Origin: DASQHW01 sp038209365
Lineage (GTDB): Bacteria > Actinomycetota > Acidimicrobiia > IMCC26256 > PALSA-610
Direction of reading: 5' to 3'
Length of the DNA stretch: 64,000 bases
Assembly (NCBI GenBank): GCA_038209365.1
Contig: JBBQXS010000001.1
Location: forward strand, 62,001-126,000
A model generated the notes under the pieces. That model was not told the origin of the DNA. It saw nothing but the letters and a program-made list of their open reading frames with translations, and did not search any database. Positions 7,506 to 16,577 of the stretch are shown here, piece by piece (the stretch's first letter is position 1; each line of letters begins with the position of its first letter). The translations under genes and the position numbers were made by a program.

Positions 7506-10500
7506 TCATGAGGACGGGACGCCGTCGACGTAGACGATCCGACGGGTACGGATCGCGCACACCGGCGCCCCCGGGACGATCGAGCCGACGAGGTTGCACG
7601 GGTCGGTCGCATTGACCGTGACGCGTTCGCCGGTACGCGGGAGCTTGCGGACGTGGGTCAGCTGTTCGGCTGCTTCCGGCAACGCGAACTGCTCGCCCGC
7701 GCATCCGGAGACGAATCGGCCACCCCGTACGAGGCCGCGGTCCTCGAGCCTTCGCAATGCGCGCTGTACGTCGCGCCACGGGAAGCGCAGCGACTCGCAT
7801 TTGGCCAGGTCGCGGAACACCACACCCCATCGGTGGAGCAGCAATTCGGCGACCGCTTCCGCCAGCTCCTCCCGGTCGATGTCGGCTCCGGTCGCCGGGA
7901 CGAGCGACCAGCGGCCGGCCGCCGGGCCCCGCGCACGGGCCCCGCGCATCAAGCGCGAGAGGCGGGCGCGGTCGACACGGTCGCCGGGGGACGCGCCGGT
8001 TCCCCTGTCGACACGGGCCCGGATGGCCCCGAAGCCATCCGACGTGAGGAGCCCGCGGCTCACGCCGTCCCAGAGCGCGCGCTCGATGTCCTCGGGAAGG
8101 CGTTTCGTCGCCTGACCCAATTCGGTCGCGAAGCACGCGCCCCGTTCGCGAAGGTGTTCGACGATCTCGGCCGTCGCGCCGCTGGTCGGCTCGAGCGGGT
8201 CGCTGCCGCCGCGCGCCGCCTCGAGCAACCAGTGCAGGTCGTCACGGAACAGCACCGAGATCGGCGTCGCCTTGTTCGGCGCACCCGCGGGCGCGTCCAC
8301 GTCGCGCGGGCGCGGGCTGAGCCGCAGCCAGCCGAGCTCGCCGTCGTGACAGAGCCGGTCGAGCGCGGCCGTGTCGTGGCGACGCAGCCGGCGAGCGAAC
8401 AGCTCCGGTTCCCATGCGGCAGCGGCCGCCTCCCAACCTTGCAGCTGGCCGACAACGGTCGCGAGCCCTTCGTCGCCGAAGAGCTGCGTGCCGGGCGCGA
8501 GGTGTTGCCACCGCAGGAGGAAGCGCATGAAGTCCTGCGCAGTCGCCGGGTCGATGCGTTCCCGGCGGGACCGGCGAGAGTACGCGTGCATACGGGCGAG
8601 CAGGCGACGCGCCACCCACTCGACGCCCGAGTCCGGTCCGGTGTACGCGCCCTGGAGCGCGACACCTTCGCGTTCGAGCACCGCGAGCGCATATCCGACC
8701 CGGCCGGTCGGCAACGCGCACGCGGCCGCGAGTCGCTGGGTCGTGGTGATCCCCGCCAGCTCGAGTTGGCCGCGCACGACCGCCACGACTGCATGGTCGT
8801 CGTCGGCAAACGCACGCCGCGCCTCGTCGCGCGTCTCCGCGGCGCACCAGAGCTCGCCGCTGCCGGATTCGAGCTCTTGGGCGCGTCCGCGCGCGACGAG
8901 CTCGTCCCACAGCACCCTCCACTCGGGTCGCGGTTTCGTCATCACCAGTGAGCACAAGAGGTCGTGGAGATCGTCGCAGTGCTCGGGGGAGGGAGTGATC
9001 TCGTCGTGCACGCGCGCGATGGCCTCGGGATCGATCCGCCCGATCGACGTGAGATCCACGCTGAGTCCGCGCCGCAGGGTGACCGCGTTCGTCCGCCGGT
9101 TCTGGAGCTCCTCGTCGTCGAGGAAGGCGTACGGCCGCGCGGTGAGGATCTCGTGCGCGAGCACGGACGGCTCGGTGGTGTCGACCGTGTGCACGGTGAC
9201 GGCGCCCGACTCGATGTGTTGCAGCAGCGTGCGCAGACCGTCGACGTCGAGCGCCTCGTGGAGCGTGTCGTACACGGTCTGGCGGACGATCAGGTGGTCG
9301 GGGATCTCGATCGGTCCGGTGACGTTCTCCTGGCACGCGGCGGCCTGCGGGAACAGTGCCGCCATGAGGTCGTCGGCTTCCATGCGCTGAATCGGGGGCG
9401 GGTTGCGCCGGCCGCCGCGGAAGCGCAGCACGAGCAGCGCACGGTTGAGGTTCCAGCGCCAGCGGGAGAGGAACATCGGAGCGTCGAGCACAGCTTGTTC
9501 CAGCGTTTCCTCGACGGTGTTGCTGTGCACGTAGTGCGCGACTTCGTCGAGAGGGAAGCTGTGATGCGGACCGAGCGAGAGCACGATCGCGTCGTCGCTG
9601 GCCGCGGCCTGGAGCTCGAAGTTGAACGTGCGGCAGAACTTCTTGCGCAACGCGAGTCCGAAGGCCCGATTCAGGCGGCCGCCGTACGGCGAGTGGATCA
9701 CGAGCTGCATGCCGCCCGTCTCGTCGAAGAACCGTTCGAGCACGAGCCGCTGCAACGTCGGCGTGGCGCCGAGGACCGCGCGGCCGACCGCGATGTAGTC
9801 GACGATCATCGTCGCGGCTTCGAGGTCGATGCCGGTGATCTCCATCAACCAGGCGTGCGCGCCGTCGGGGCGGCCGAGTGCAAGGAAGCCATCGACGCGA
9901 TCGCGCAGCCTCGATACCGCTTCGGACAGCTCGGCCGTGCGGGCCGGTGCCTCGCCGGTCCAGAACGGCACCGTCGGCGGCGCATTCCCGGCGTCACGGA
10001 CGCGCACCACTCCGGCTTCGACACGACGGATCTGCCACGAATGCGTACCGAGCAAGAAGATGTCGCCGGCCATCGACTCGACGGCCCAGTCCTCGTTGAC
10101 GGTGCCGATGAACATGTCGTCGGGCTCGGCGACGACCCGGTAGTCGCCGATCTCGGGAATCGCGCCGCCCGAGGTGAGCGCGGCGAGGCGGGCACCCTTC
10201 CGCCCGCGTACTTCGCCGTTCACCGCGTCGTGGTGCACGTAACGCCCGCGCGGCCCGCGACCGGTCTGCACTCCGCCGGCGACCAGCTCGACCACCTCGT
10301 CGAACGTCTCGCGCGTCAGGTCGTGATACGGCGCGGCGCGCCGGATCATCCGGTACAGGTCGTCGGTCTTCCACTCGTGCGCGGCGACTTCGGCGACGAC
10401 CTGCTGGACGAGGATGTCCAGCGGACGATGGGGGAGTTGGATCGCGTCGAGGTTTCCGGCACGCACCTCACCGAGCAGTGCCGCGCACTCGACGAGCTCG

Positions 10501-11702
10501 TCGCGCGTGAGCGGGTACAGGCGGCCCTTCGGCACTCCCGCGCGCGAGTGGTTGGACCGGCCCACCCGCTGCAGGAACGTGGCGATGCTGCGCGGGGAGC
10601 CGATCTGGCACACGAGCTCGACCGGCCCGATGTCGATGCCCAGCTCGAGTGACGCGGTCGCGACCAGCGCGCGCAGGTCGCCGGCCCGCAAGCGCGTCTC
10701 GACGCGGTGGCGGCGGTCCTTCGAGAGGCTGCCGTGGTGGGCGGCCACGACGTCGTCGCCGAGGCGCGCACCGAGGTCGTGGGCGACGCGCTCGGCGAGG
10801 CGCCGGGTGTTCACGAACACGAGCGTCGTGCGGTGCTCCCGCACGTGAGCCGCGATGCGATCGAGCACGTCCGCCATCTGCTCCGCGCTGGTGACCGCTT
10901 CGAGCTCGCCCTCGGGCAGCTCGATCCCGAGGTCGAGGTTGCGCTGGTGGCCGGCGTCGACGATCTGCGGCAGCGGCCGGTCGCCGACGAGCAACCGTGC
11001 GACCGTCTCGATCGGCCGTTGGGTGGCCGAGAGGCCGACCCGGCTCGGGCGCGTCGGGCAATTGGCTTCCAGCCGCTCGAGCGTGAGTGCGAGGTGCGAG
11101 CCCCGCTTGTCACGCGCGACCGCGTGGATCTCGTCGACGATCACCGTGTCGATCGTGGCCAGCGCTTCCCGGCCGCTCGCGCTCGTCACCAACAGGTACA
11201 ACGACTCCGGCGTCGTGATGACGAAGCTCGGGGGCTTGCGGATCATGCGGGCGCGCTCGGCGCTCGGTGTGTCGCCCGTCCGCACCGCGACTCGGATCTC
11301 GGGCGCGTCGAGGCCGAGCTCGGCGGCAATCTCGGCGATCTCCCGCAGCGGCCGTTCGAGGTTCTCGGCGATGTCGACGGCCAGTGCTTTCAAGGGCGAC
11401 ACGTATACGACGCGCGCGATGCCCTCGATCGGCTCGCCCGCGTCGTGCGCGAGGTACAGGCGATTGATGCAGACGAGGAACCCGGCGAGCGTCTTGCCCG
11501 AGCCGGTGGGCGCGGCAATGAGCGTGTCGGCGCCCGCCGCGATGTGCGGCCACGCGTCGCGCTGCGGGGGAGTGGGTCCGTCGGGGAAGCGGCGCCGGAA
11601 CCACGTACCGACGGCGGGATGGAACCCGTCGACCTCGTTCGGCACGCCGAGCACGAGTTGCTGGACGCCCGCAACGGGCCGCGTCACCTGGGTGGTCACC
11701 AT
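7506..11702 (-). CDS. lhr: Lhr-type ATP-dependent helicase, full length
   Basis: A 1398-residue superfamily 2 helicase of the Lhr (large helicase-related) group, a 3'-5' DNA/RNA:DNA translocase with roles in DNA repair. Motifs in order: Q-type TPPQRDAW (44-51), Walker A APTGSGKT (64-71), SPLKALAVD (Ia), ITTPESLYLL (Ib), DEIH (190-193), GLSATQRP (III), then RecA2 with LVFVNTRRLAERV, LVATASLELGIDIG and QRVGRSNHSRAG (VI). The winged-helix and Lhr-specific core follow, and the remaining ~550 residues correspond to the Lhr C-terminal extension, so this is the long bacterial form rather than the Lhr-Core. The ATG at 11702 follows a GAGG; starts a few codons inside are possible. Confidence 0.93.
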   Translation of the reverse strand: MVTTQVTRPVAGVQQLVLGVPNEVDGFHPAVGTWFRRRFPDGPTPPQRDAWPHIAAGADTLIAAPTGSGKTLAGFLVCINRLYLAHDAGEPIEGIARVVYVSPLKALAVDIAENLERPLREIAEIAAELGLDAPEIRVAVRTGDTPSAERARMIRKPPSFVITTPESLYLLVTSASGREALATIDTVIVDEIHAVARDKRGSHLALTLERLEANCPTRPSRVGLSATQRPIETVARLLVGDRPLPQIVDAGHQRNLDLGIELPEGELEAVTSAEQMADVLDRIAAHVREHRTTLVFVNTRRLAERVAHDLGARLGDDVVAAHHGSLSKDRRHRVETRLRAGDLRALVATASLELGIDIGPVELVCQIGSPRSIATFLQRVGRSNHSRAGVPKGRLYPLTRDELVECAALLGEVRAGNLDAIQLPHRPLDILVQQVVAEVAAHEWKTDDLYRMIRRAAPYHDLTRETFDEVVELVAGGVQTGRGPRGRYVHHDAVNGEVRGRKGARLAALTSGGAIPEIGDYRVVAEPDDMFIGTVNEDWAVESMAGDIFLLGTHSWQIRRVEAGVVRVRDAGNAPPTVPFWTGEAPARTAELSEAVSRLRDRVDGFLALGRPDGAHAWLMEITGIDLEAATMIVDYIAVGRAVLGATPTLQRLVLERFFDETGGMQLVIHSPYGGRLNRAFGLALRKKFCRTFNFELQAAASDDAIVLSLGPHHSFPLDEVAHYVHSNTVEETLEQAVLDAPMFLSRWRWNLNRALLVLRFRGGRRNPPPIQRMEADDLMAALFPQAAACQENVTGPIEIPDHLIVRQTVYDTLHEALDVDGLRTLLQHIESGAVTVHTVDTTEPSVLAHEILTARPYAFLDDEELQNRRTNAVTLRRGLSVDLTSIGRIDPEAIARVHDEITPSPEHCDDLHDLLCSLVMTKPRPEWRVLWDELVARGRAQELESGSGELWCAAETRDEARRAFADDDHAVVAVVRGQLELAGITTTQRLAAACALPTGRVGYALAVLEREGVALQGAYTGPDSGVEWVARRLLARMHAYSRRSRRERIDPATAQDFMRFLLRWQHLAPGTQLFGDEGLATVVGQLQGWEAAAAAWEPELFARRLRRHDTAALDRLCHDGELGWLRLSPRPRDVDAPAGAPNKATPISVLFRDDLHWLLEAARGGSDPLEPTSGATAEIVEHLRERGACFATELGQATKRLPEDIERALWDGVSRGLLTSDGFGAIRARVDRGTGASPGDRVDRARLSRLMRGARARGPAAGRWSLVPATGADIDREELAEAVAELLLHRWGVVFRDLAKCESLRFPWRDVQRALRRLEDRGLVRGGRFVSGCAGEQFALPEAAEQLTHVRKLPRTGERVTVNATDPCNLVGSIVPGAPVCAIRTRRIVYVDGVPSS

Positions 11703-11867
11703 GGCCTGATCCTCGCGTCGGCGGTCCCCGGTAGCCTAGCGAACAGGTGTTCGGTCTGTCACGGGTCGCGTCGTCGCAGGTCGGCCGGCGCCGCGGCCGG
11801 GTAGGAAGAGCGGGCCAACCGCTCGGTGGGGTGCGGCCGATGCAGCCACGGATACGAGGAGTGAGTC

Positions 11868-12080
11868 ATGCCCAATCACGTCTACCGGGTCACCGAGATC
11901 GTCGGGTCGTCTCCGGAAGGCATCGACGACGCGATCCGCACCGGCATCGGTCGCGCCGACAAGACCCTGCGCAATCTCGAATGGTTCGAGGTCTCCGAGA
12001 TCCGAGGTCATCTCGTCGACGGCGCGGTCGAGCACTTTCAGGTGACGATGAAAGTCGGGTTCCGCCTCCAGGAGGAGTGA
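11868..12080 (+). CDS. Dodecin, flavin-storage protein
   Basis: A 70-residue dodecin. The family assembles as a hollow dodecamer that sequesters FMN, riboflavin or CoA in the cytoplasm. The sequence MPNHVYRVTEIVGSSPEGID shows the typical beta strand and SxEGxxDA turn, followed by the helix ending in RNLEWFEV, where the tryptophan stacks on the flavin, and the last strand with VTMKVGFRLQ. Length is exactly that of the family. GGAG lies 6 bases upstream of the ATG. It is monocistronic and ends in a strong hairpin. Confidence 0.95.
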   Translation: MPNHVYRVTEIVGSSPEGIDDAIRTGIGRADKTLRNLEWFEVSEIRGHLVDGAVEHFQVTMKVGFRLQEE

Positions 12081-12104
12081 GCCGCGTCCGCTCGTCACCT
12101 GCAG

Positions 12105-12149
12105 ACCTGCGTTACTCAGGCGCGCGACGCACACCCGAGTAACGCAGGT
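12105..12149. terminator. 13-bp perfect inverted repeat after dodecin
   Basis: ACCTGCGTTACTC (12105-12117) and GAGTAACGCAGGT (12137-12149) are perfect inverted arms around a 19-base loop. The repeat lies between the ends of convergent genes (dodecin plus, cyclic-nucleotide-binding protein minus), so a bidirectional terminator is the simplest reading. There is no long T-run; CTTTC follows on the plus strand. Confidence 0.6.
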
Positions 12150-12156
12150 TCGCCTT

Positions 12157-12657
12157 TCACCGGACCGAGACCGGGACGTCGCCGGCGGGCCGGCGCACGT
12201 ACGCGCGCGGCGGCTCCCGCCGTTCCGCCGCGGCACGCCGGTCACGTTGCTCGGCGGCGATGACGTCGATGCGGTGCTCGATCGACCACGCGATCTCGCC
12301 AGATCTGAGCGCGGCGAACTCGCGGCGGCTGAGCACCAGCAGGTACATGTCGGTGGCTGCCGTCACGGTCGCCGTGTGCGGTTCGTCGTCGATCATCGCA
12401 AGGAGCCCGACGATCGAGTGCCGCACGTCGTGTCCGAGCACCTTGCCGCCACGCTCCACAATTGCCTGACCCGAGAGGACGATGAAGCACTCCCCGCCAA
12501 GTTCGCCCTCTCGGATCAGGACCCGACCGGCGCGAACGTCGATCGGGGTGCAGAGAGAGGCAACCACCCGAAGCTCCTTGGTGGAGCACGCCGAGAAGAG
12601 CCAGGTGCCCCGGAGCTCTTCCAGCCGGCTGCGTTGGGCAGAACGCATCGATGCCAT
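12157..12657 (-). CDS. Cyclic nucleotide-binding domain protein without effector domain
   Basis: A 166-residue protein consisting of one CNB (cAMP-binding, cupin-like) domain. Residues 15-130 carry the beta-roll pattern with VLIREGELGGECFIVLSGQA and the phosphate-binding-cassette region IVGLLAMIDDEPHTATVTAA, which has hydrophobic residues where a canonical PBC has the GE and R(T/S)A pair, so cNMP binding is uncertain. The C-terminal 35 residues are Arg/Glu/Pro-rich and there is no helix-turn-helix. GGGGAGG precedes the ATG by 5 bases, which fixes the start. It lies 113 bases downstream of the Crp/Fnr-type gene. Confidence 0.8.
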   Translation of the reverse strand: MASMRSAQRSRLEELRGTWLFSACSTKELRVVASLCTPIDVRAGRVLIREGELGGECFIVLSGQAIVERGGKVLGHDVRHSIVGLLAMIDDEPHTATVTAATDMYLLVLSRREFAALRSGEIAWSIEHRIDVIAAEQRDRRAAAERREPPRAYVRRPAGDVPVSVR

Positions 12658-12770
12658 GAGTGCCTCCCCTGCGAGACTTGCGTCGCGAGGGAGCATGCGC
12701 CCCTGATCGGGTTCCCGCTGCGGACGGGCGCGCACCACCCATGGGTACTCGTACTCAACCGAGCGCGGCG

Positions 12771-13448
12771 CTAGCTCGTCGCGCGGCTGCGCATCGCGCC
12801 GTCGTCGAGGACCGTCAGCTCCCGCGCCTGCAAGTCGATCCACCCGAGGGCGCGCAACGAACGCAGACCCTTGACGACCGCTTCGCGCGACAGCCCGGTC
12901 ATCGCCGCGATCTCGTGCTGGGCCAGCGGCATCGTCACGTGGGTGCCCCGATCGTCGGTGCCGCCGTAGCGATCGAGCATTCGGAGCATGCATCCGCACA
13001 ACCGCCCGAGCGCATCGCTGGTGCCGAACTCGAGCTGGCGCTGCGAGCTGTGTCGAAGGCGCGCGATGACGAGTTGCAGGAGCGCGGTCGCGGCCGCGCC
13101 GTGCTGCTCGAGGAACGACAGGAACTGCGGCGTGGGGACGACCGAGACGTCCACCGCGGTCAATGCCACCGCCGTCGCCGAGCGGGGCTGCCCGTCGATC
13201 GCCGACATCTCCCCCACCAGCTCGCCGGCGTCGACGACGGCGAGGATCACCTCGCGACCGGACGGCGCGGCGCTGACGATCTTGATCGATCCGTCGAGCA
13301 GCACGATGACCTCGCGGCCTTCGTCCCCCTCGGTGAACAACACCTGCCCGGACCGGAAACTGCGACGGCGTCCGAGCGACTCGAGCGCAGCGCGCTCGTC
13401 GACGCCCATGCCGGCGATGAAGCCGTCGTCCACGGTGGCAACGTACAT
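12771..13448 (-). CDS. Crp/Fnr family transcriptional regulator
   Basis: A 225-residue cytoplasmic regulator. Residues 10-120 form the effector domain (VLFTEGDEGREVIVLLDGSI; GELVGEMSAIDGQPRSATAV, a good phosphate-binding cassette with GE at 79-80 and RSA at 89-91, consistent with cAMP binding). Residues 145-215 form the winged HTH with recognition region MTGLSREAVVKGLRSLRALG. There is no cysteine set for an Fe-S cluster, so a Crp-like rather than Fnr-like sensor is more likely. GGGAGG lies immediately before the ATG at 13448. The start is 10 bases after the stop of the GGDEF-EAL gene, so the two are probably cotranscribed. Confidence 0.9.
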   Translation of the reverse strand: MYVATVDDGFIAGMGVDERAALESLGRRRSFRSGQVLFTEGDEGREVIVLLDGSIKIVSAAPSGREVILAVVDAGELVGEMSAIDGQPRSATAVALTAVDVSVVPTPQFLSFLEQHGAAATALLQLVIARLRHSSQRQLEFGTSDALGRLCGCMLRMLDRYGGTDDRGTHVTMPLAQHEIAAMTGLSREAVVKGLRSLRALGWIDLQARELTVLDDGAMRSRATS

Positions 13449-13458
13449 CGCCTCCCGG

Positions 13459-15654
13459 TCACCGCACCGAAGTCGTGGTCTGCTTCGGCTCGGCCGCGAC
13501 GAACAGCTCCGTCGCCCCGGCCGGCATCGGCTTGGCGAAGTAGAAGCCCTGCACGAGCGCGGCACCGAGCTCCTTCAGCCGTTCCGCCTGGCCGGCGTTC
13601 TCGACGCCTTCGGCCACGGTCTCGAGGTTGAGCGCCCTCGCCATGCCGAGAATCGCGCTGACGAGGCCGACCGATTCCCGGTCGGTGGCCACCTCGTCGA
13701 CGAAGAGCTTGTCGATCTTCACGATGTCGATCGGGAGGCGACGGAGATAGTTGAGCGACGAATAACCCGTACCGAAGTCGTCGATCGCCAGTCGCAGCCC
13801 GAGCGCCTTCAGCTCCTCGAGCCGGTCCACCGCAGCGTCATCGTCCATCAGGACGGTCTCCGTGATCTCCAGCGTCAGTCGGTGCGGGTCGAGCCGGGAG
13901 TTGCGGAGCGTCGCGATGACGTCACCGAGGAGGCCGGGATCGCGCAGCTGGCGCGCGGACAGGTTCACCGACACCAGTCCATCGAAACCGTGGCGCTCCT
14001 GCCAACGCTGCGCTTGCGCGCACGCTTCGGTGAGCACCCACCGGCCCAGCTCGACGATGATGCCGGTTTCCTCGGCGAGCCCGATGAATTCCGGTGGTCC
14101 GAGGAGGCCGCGGCGCGGATGCTCCCACCGTACGAGCGCCTCGAAGCCCGCGACGCGCCCGGACGTGAGCTCCATCATCGGTTGATAGTGGACGATGAAC
14201 TCCCCGCGCTGCAGCGCGCGCCGGAGATCGGCTTCGAGCTCGAGTCGTTCCAGAGCTGCGTGGTGCAGGGCAGGCCGGAACTGGCGCACGCACGCCTTGC
14301 CCTCGCGCTTGGCAAGATACATCGCCATGTCTGCGTTGCGGATCAGGTCGTCCGGGCCGTCGTGCGGGGTGCTCAACGTCACGCCCGCGCTGGCGGTGAT
14401 GACGAGGGTCTTGCCGGCGAGCTCGAATGGCTCGTTGAGACAAGCGAGCAGCCGTTCCGCGTGCTGCGTGAGCTGGTCGATGCCCGGGGCGTGCTCGATC
14501 AGGATCGCGAACTCGTCGCCGCCCAGGCGGGCCACCGTGTCACCCGGTCGCACCGCTTCCCGCAGGCGTTCGCCGGCGGCAATGAGGAGCGAATCGCCGA
14601 TGGAGTGGCCGAGGCTGTCGTTCACCGTCTTGAACGCGTCGATGTCGAGGACGATCACCGCAACCGGCAGGTCGGTGCGGGCCTGCCTGGCCCGGGCATG
14701 CTCGAGCCGGTTCGCGAACAGCGAGCGATTGGCCAGCTCGGTGAGGGAATCGTGGAACGCGCGATGACGCAGCTCACGTTCGAGCGCGTTTCGTTCGGTG
14801 ACGTCCTGGAGCGCGCTGAGCATCGCGGCCCGACCCTCGAACATCAGGCGGTGTGCGGTGACATCGACTTCGACCGTGCGCCCGTCCTTGAGGAGGTGGC
14901 GCGACGATCTGGTGTGCATCAGCGCGAGGGCGGCCGCGATCGCGTCGACGAACGCCGGGACGTCGTCGGGCGGGCGAATGTCGGTGATCAGCATCGCGAG
15001 GAACTCTTCCCGGCTGTAGCCGTAGTGTGCGACTGCGGCTTCGTTCACCTCGAGGAAGTGGTGCCCGTGGACGTCGAAGACCCACATCGGCTGCGGATTG
15101 TCGAGGAACAACTGCCGGAAGCTCGCCTCGCGTGCGCGCAGCGAGTGTTGCGCGGACGAGAGGCGGTCCGAGACCCACGCGATCGCCTCACCGAGCAACA
15201 CACACGGCGGGAGCACGTACACCGCGGACCACACCGCGACTGCGTTCGAATTCCCAGCGACGGCGAGGGGCACGAGATAGGCGACGGCCGCGAGTGGCAG
15301 CATCTTCGCGGACGTCCCACGCGGGTGCACGAGCCCGACCCACGCGAAGCTCACGAAGAAGAACGGGGCGTAGCGGTAGCCGTCCGCGTCGCTGAAGGAG
15401 TTGTAGAACGCGATCAATGTGAAGGTGGGAGGAACGATCCAGAGACTCGACGCTCGCGACCAGCGTTCCCACGGCAGCTTCCAGATGACGGCGCCGCTGG
15501 CCAGCGCCGTGGCGGCCGTCGCGAGCAGGCCGGCCTCGTTCGTGCCCGGTCGCGCCGGAACGATCGGCACCGCGACCGCGACCAGGCTGCCGCACAACAG
15601 GTAGAGCACCGCGGAGAGCCGGCCGCCGAACCGCCCGTTCAAGACGTCGTTCAC
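13459..15654 (-). CDS. Membrane PAS-GGDEF-EAL cyclic di-GMP enzyme
   Basis: A protein of about 731 residues. The N-terminal ~180 residues contain five or so hydrophobic segments; a PAS domain follows (REASFRQLFLDNPQPMWVFD), then a GGDEF diguanylate cyclase domain with intact RLGGDEFAIL and the product-inhibition RxxD site (RPGD, five residues before GGDEF), and an EAL phosphodiesterase domain with FEALVRW, NLSARQL, DDFGTGYSSL and ETVAEGVE. Both catalytic motifs look active, so it could make or break c-di-GMP depending on the PAS/membrane signal. I take the GTG at 15654 (TTG at 15657 is adjacent); longer frames would overlap the divergent SDR gene. It is followed by the Crp/Fnr gene. Confidence 0.88.
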   Translation of the reverse strand: MNDVLNGRFGGRLSAVLYLLCGSLVAVAVPIVPARPGTNEAGLLATAATALASGAVIWKLPWERWSRASSLWIVPPTFTLIAFYNSFSDADGYRYAPFFFVSFAWVGLVHPRGTSAKMLPLAAVAYLVPLAVAGNSNAVAVWSAVYVLPPCVLLGEAIAWVSDRLSSAQHSLRAREASFRQLFLDNPQPMWVFDVHGHHFLEVNEAAVAHYGYSREEFLAMLITDIRPPDDVPAFVDAIAAALALMHTRSSRHLLKDGRTVEVDVTAHRLMFEGRAAMLSALQDVTERNALERELRHRAFHDSLTELANRSLFANRLEHARARQARTDLPVAVIVLDIDAFKTVNDSLGHSIGDSLLIAAGERLREAVRPGDTVARLGGDEFAILIEHAPGIDQLTQHAERLLACLNEPFELAGKTLVITASAGVTLSTPHDGPDDLIRNADMAMYLAKREGKACVRQFRPALHHAALERLELEADLRRALQRGEFIVHYQPMMELTSGRVAGFEALVRWEHPRRGLLGPPEFIGLAEETGIIVELGRWVLTEACAQAQRWQERHGFDGLVSVNLSARQLRDPGLLGDVIATLRNSRLDPHRLTLEITETVLMDDDAAVDRLEELKALGLRLAIDDFGTGYSSLNYLRRLPIDIVKIDKLFVDEVATDRESVGLVSAILGMARALNLETVAEGVENAGQAERLKELGAALVQGFYFAKPMPAGATELFVAAEPKQTTTSVR

Positions 15655-15770
15655 CAACGTTGCATCGGGCCGGACTCCACCGCGCTTGATAACTCGCCAC
15701 CGACCGGTGCAATCCGGACAAAACCGGCGGGGCTCCGGGCCTGAGAACTGAGAACGTTGCCGGAGGGCAG

Positions 15771-16547
15771 ATGGACAAAGCCAAGCTGGACGGGCTCTTC
15801 GACGTGCGGGGACGAGTCGCGATCGTGACGGGCGGCACCAGGGGCATCGGGCGGGCGATCGCCGAAGGCCTCGTCTCGGGGGGCGCCAAGGTCGCGGTCG
15901 GGAGCCGGAAGGCCGATGCCTGCGCCGAGACCGAGGCCCACCTGCAGGCACTGGGCGGCGAAGCGCTCGGCATGGCCACCCACATGGGGGATCTCGACGG
16001 CGCGCAGCGACTCGTCGACCGGACCGTCGAACGGTTCGGAGGTGTCGACATCGTCGTCAACAACGCAGCCAACGCGCTGACCCAGCCGCTGGGTGCGTTC
16101 ACTCCCGAGGCATGGCAGAAGTCGTTCGACGTGAATCTGCGCGGCCCGGTGTTCCTCGTGCAGGCCGCGTTGCCCTTTCTCGAGCGCAGCGCGCACGCGT
16201 CGATCATCAACGTGATCTCTGCCGGCGCGTTCCTGTTCTCGGCGAACGTCGCGATGTACAGCGCGGCGAAGGCCGGCCTGATGGCGTTCACGCGGGCAAT
16301 GGCCGCGGACTTTGCGACTCGCGGGAACGGGATCCGTGTGAACGCGCTCGCACCCGGCACGGTCGATACCGACATGGTGCGCGCGAACACTCCCGAGAGG
16401 CAGCGAGCGATGGCGAACGCGGGCTTCATGCGACGCGCCGCGCATCCCGACGAGATGGTCGGTCCCGCGCTGTTCCTCGCGTCCGACGCGTCGAGCTTCA
16501 TGACCGGCCAAGTCCTACTCGTCGACGGCGGCCTCACTCCCCACTAG
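15771..16547 (+). CDS. SDR family NAD(P)-dependent oxidoreductase
   Basis: A 258-residue classical short-chain dehydrogenase/reductase. It has the cofactor loop VTGGTRGIGRAI (TGxxxGIG), NNAAN, catalytic serine in NVISAGA and the YxxxK pair in MYSAAKAGL, and ends with FMTGQVLLVDGG as in FabG-like enzymes. It is probably an alcohol or beta-hydroxyacyl dehydrogenase; the substrate is not deducible. GGAGG lies 5-6 bases before the ATG. It is transcribed divergently from the GGDEF-EAL gene. Confidence 0.92.
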   Translation: MDKAKLDGLFDVRGRVAIVTGGTRGIGRAIAEGLVSGGAKVAVGSRKADACAETEAHLQALGGEALGMATHMGDLDGAQRLVDRTVERFGGVDIVVNNAANALTQPLGAFTPEAWQKSFDVNLRGPVFLVQAALPFLERSAHASIINVISAGAFLFSANVAMYSAAKAGLMAFTRAMAADFATRGNGIRVNALAPGTVDTDMVRANTPERQRAMANAGFMRRAAHPDEMVGPALFLASDASSFMTGQVLLVDGGLTPH

Positions 16548-16577
16548 CGCGTGGTGTTCGTCCTGCTCGTCGTGCCG

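Noticed and set aside
8964..10652. 562-residue plus-strand frame
   Set aside because: Antisense to lhr, whose helicase motifs are complete; no domain in the shadow.
12988..15744. 918-residue plus-strand open frame
   Set aside because: It lies antisense to the PAS-GGDEF-EAL and Crp genes, which have intact motifs; the translation is Arg/His/Val-rich without any domain.
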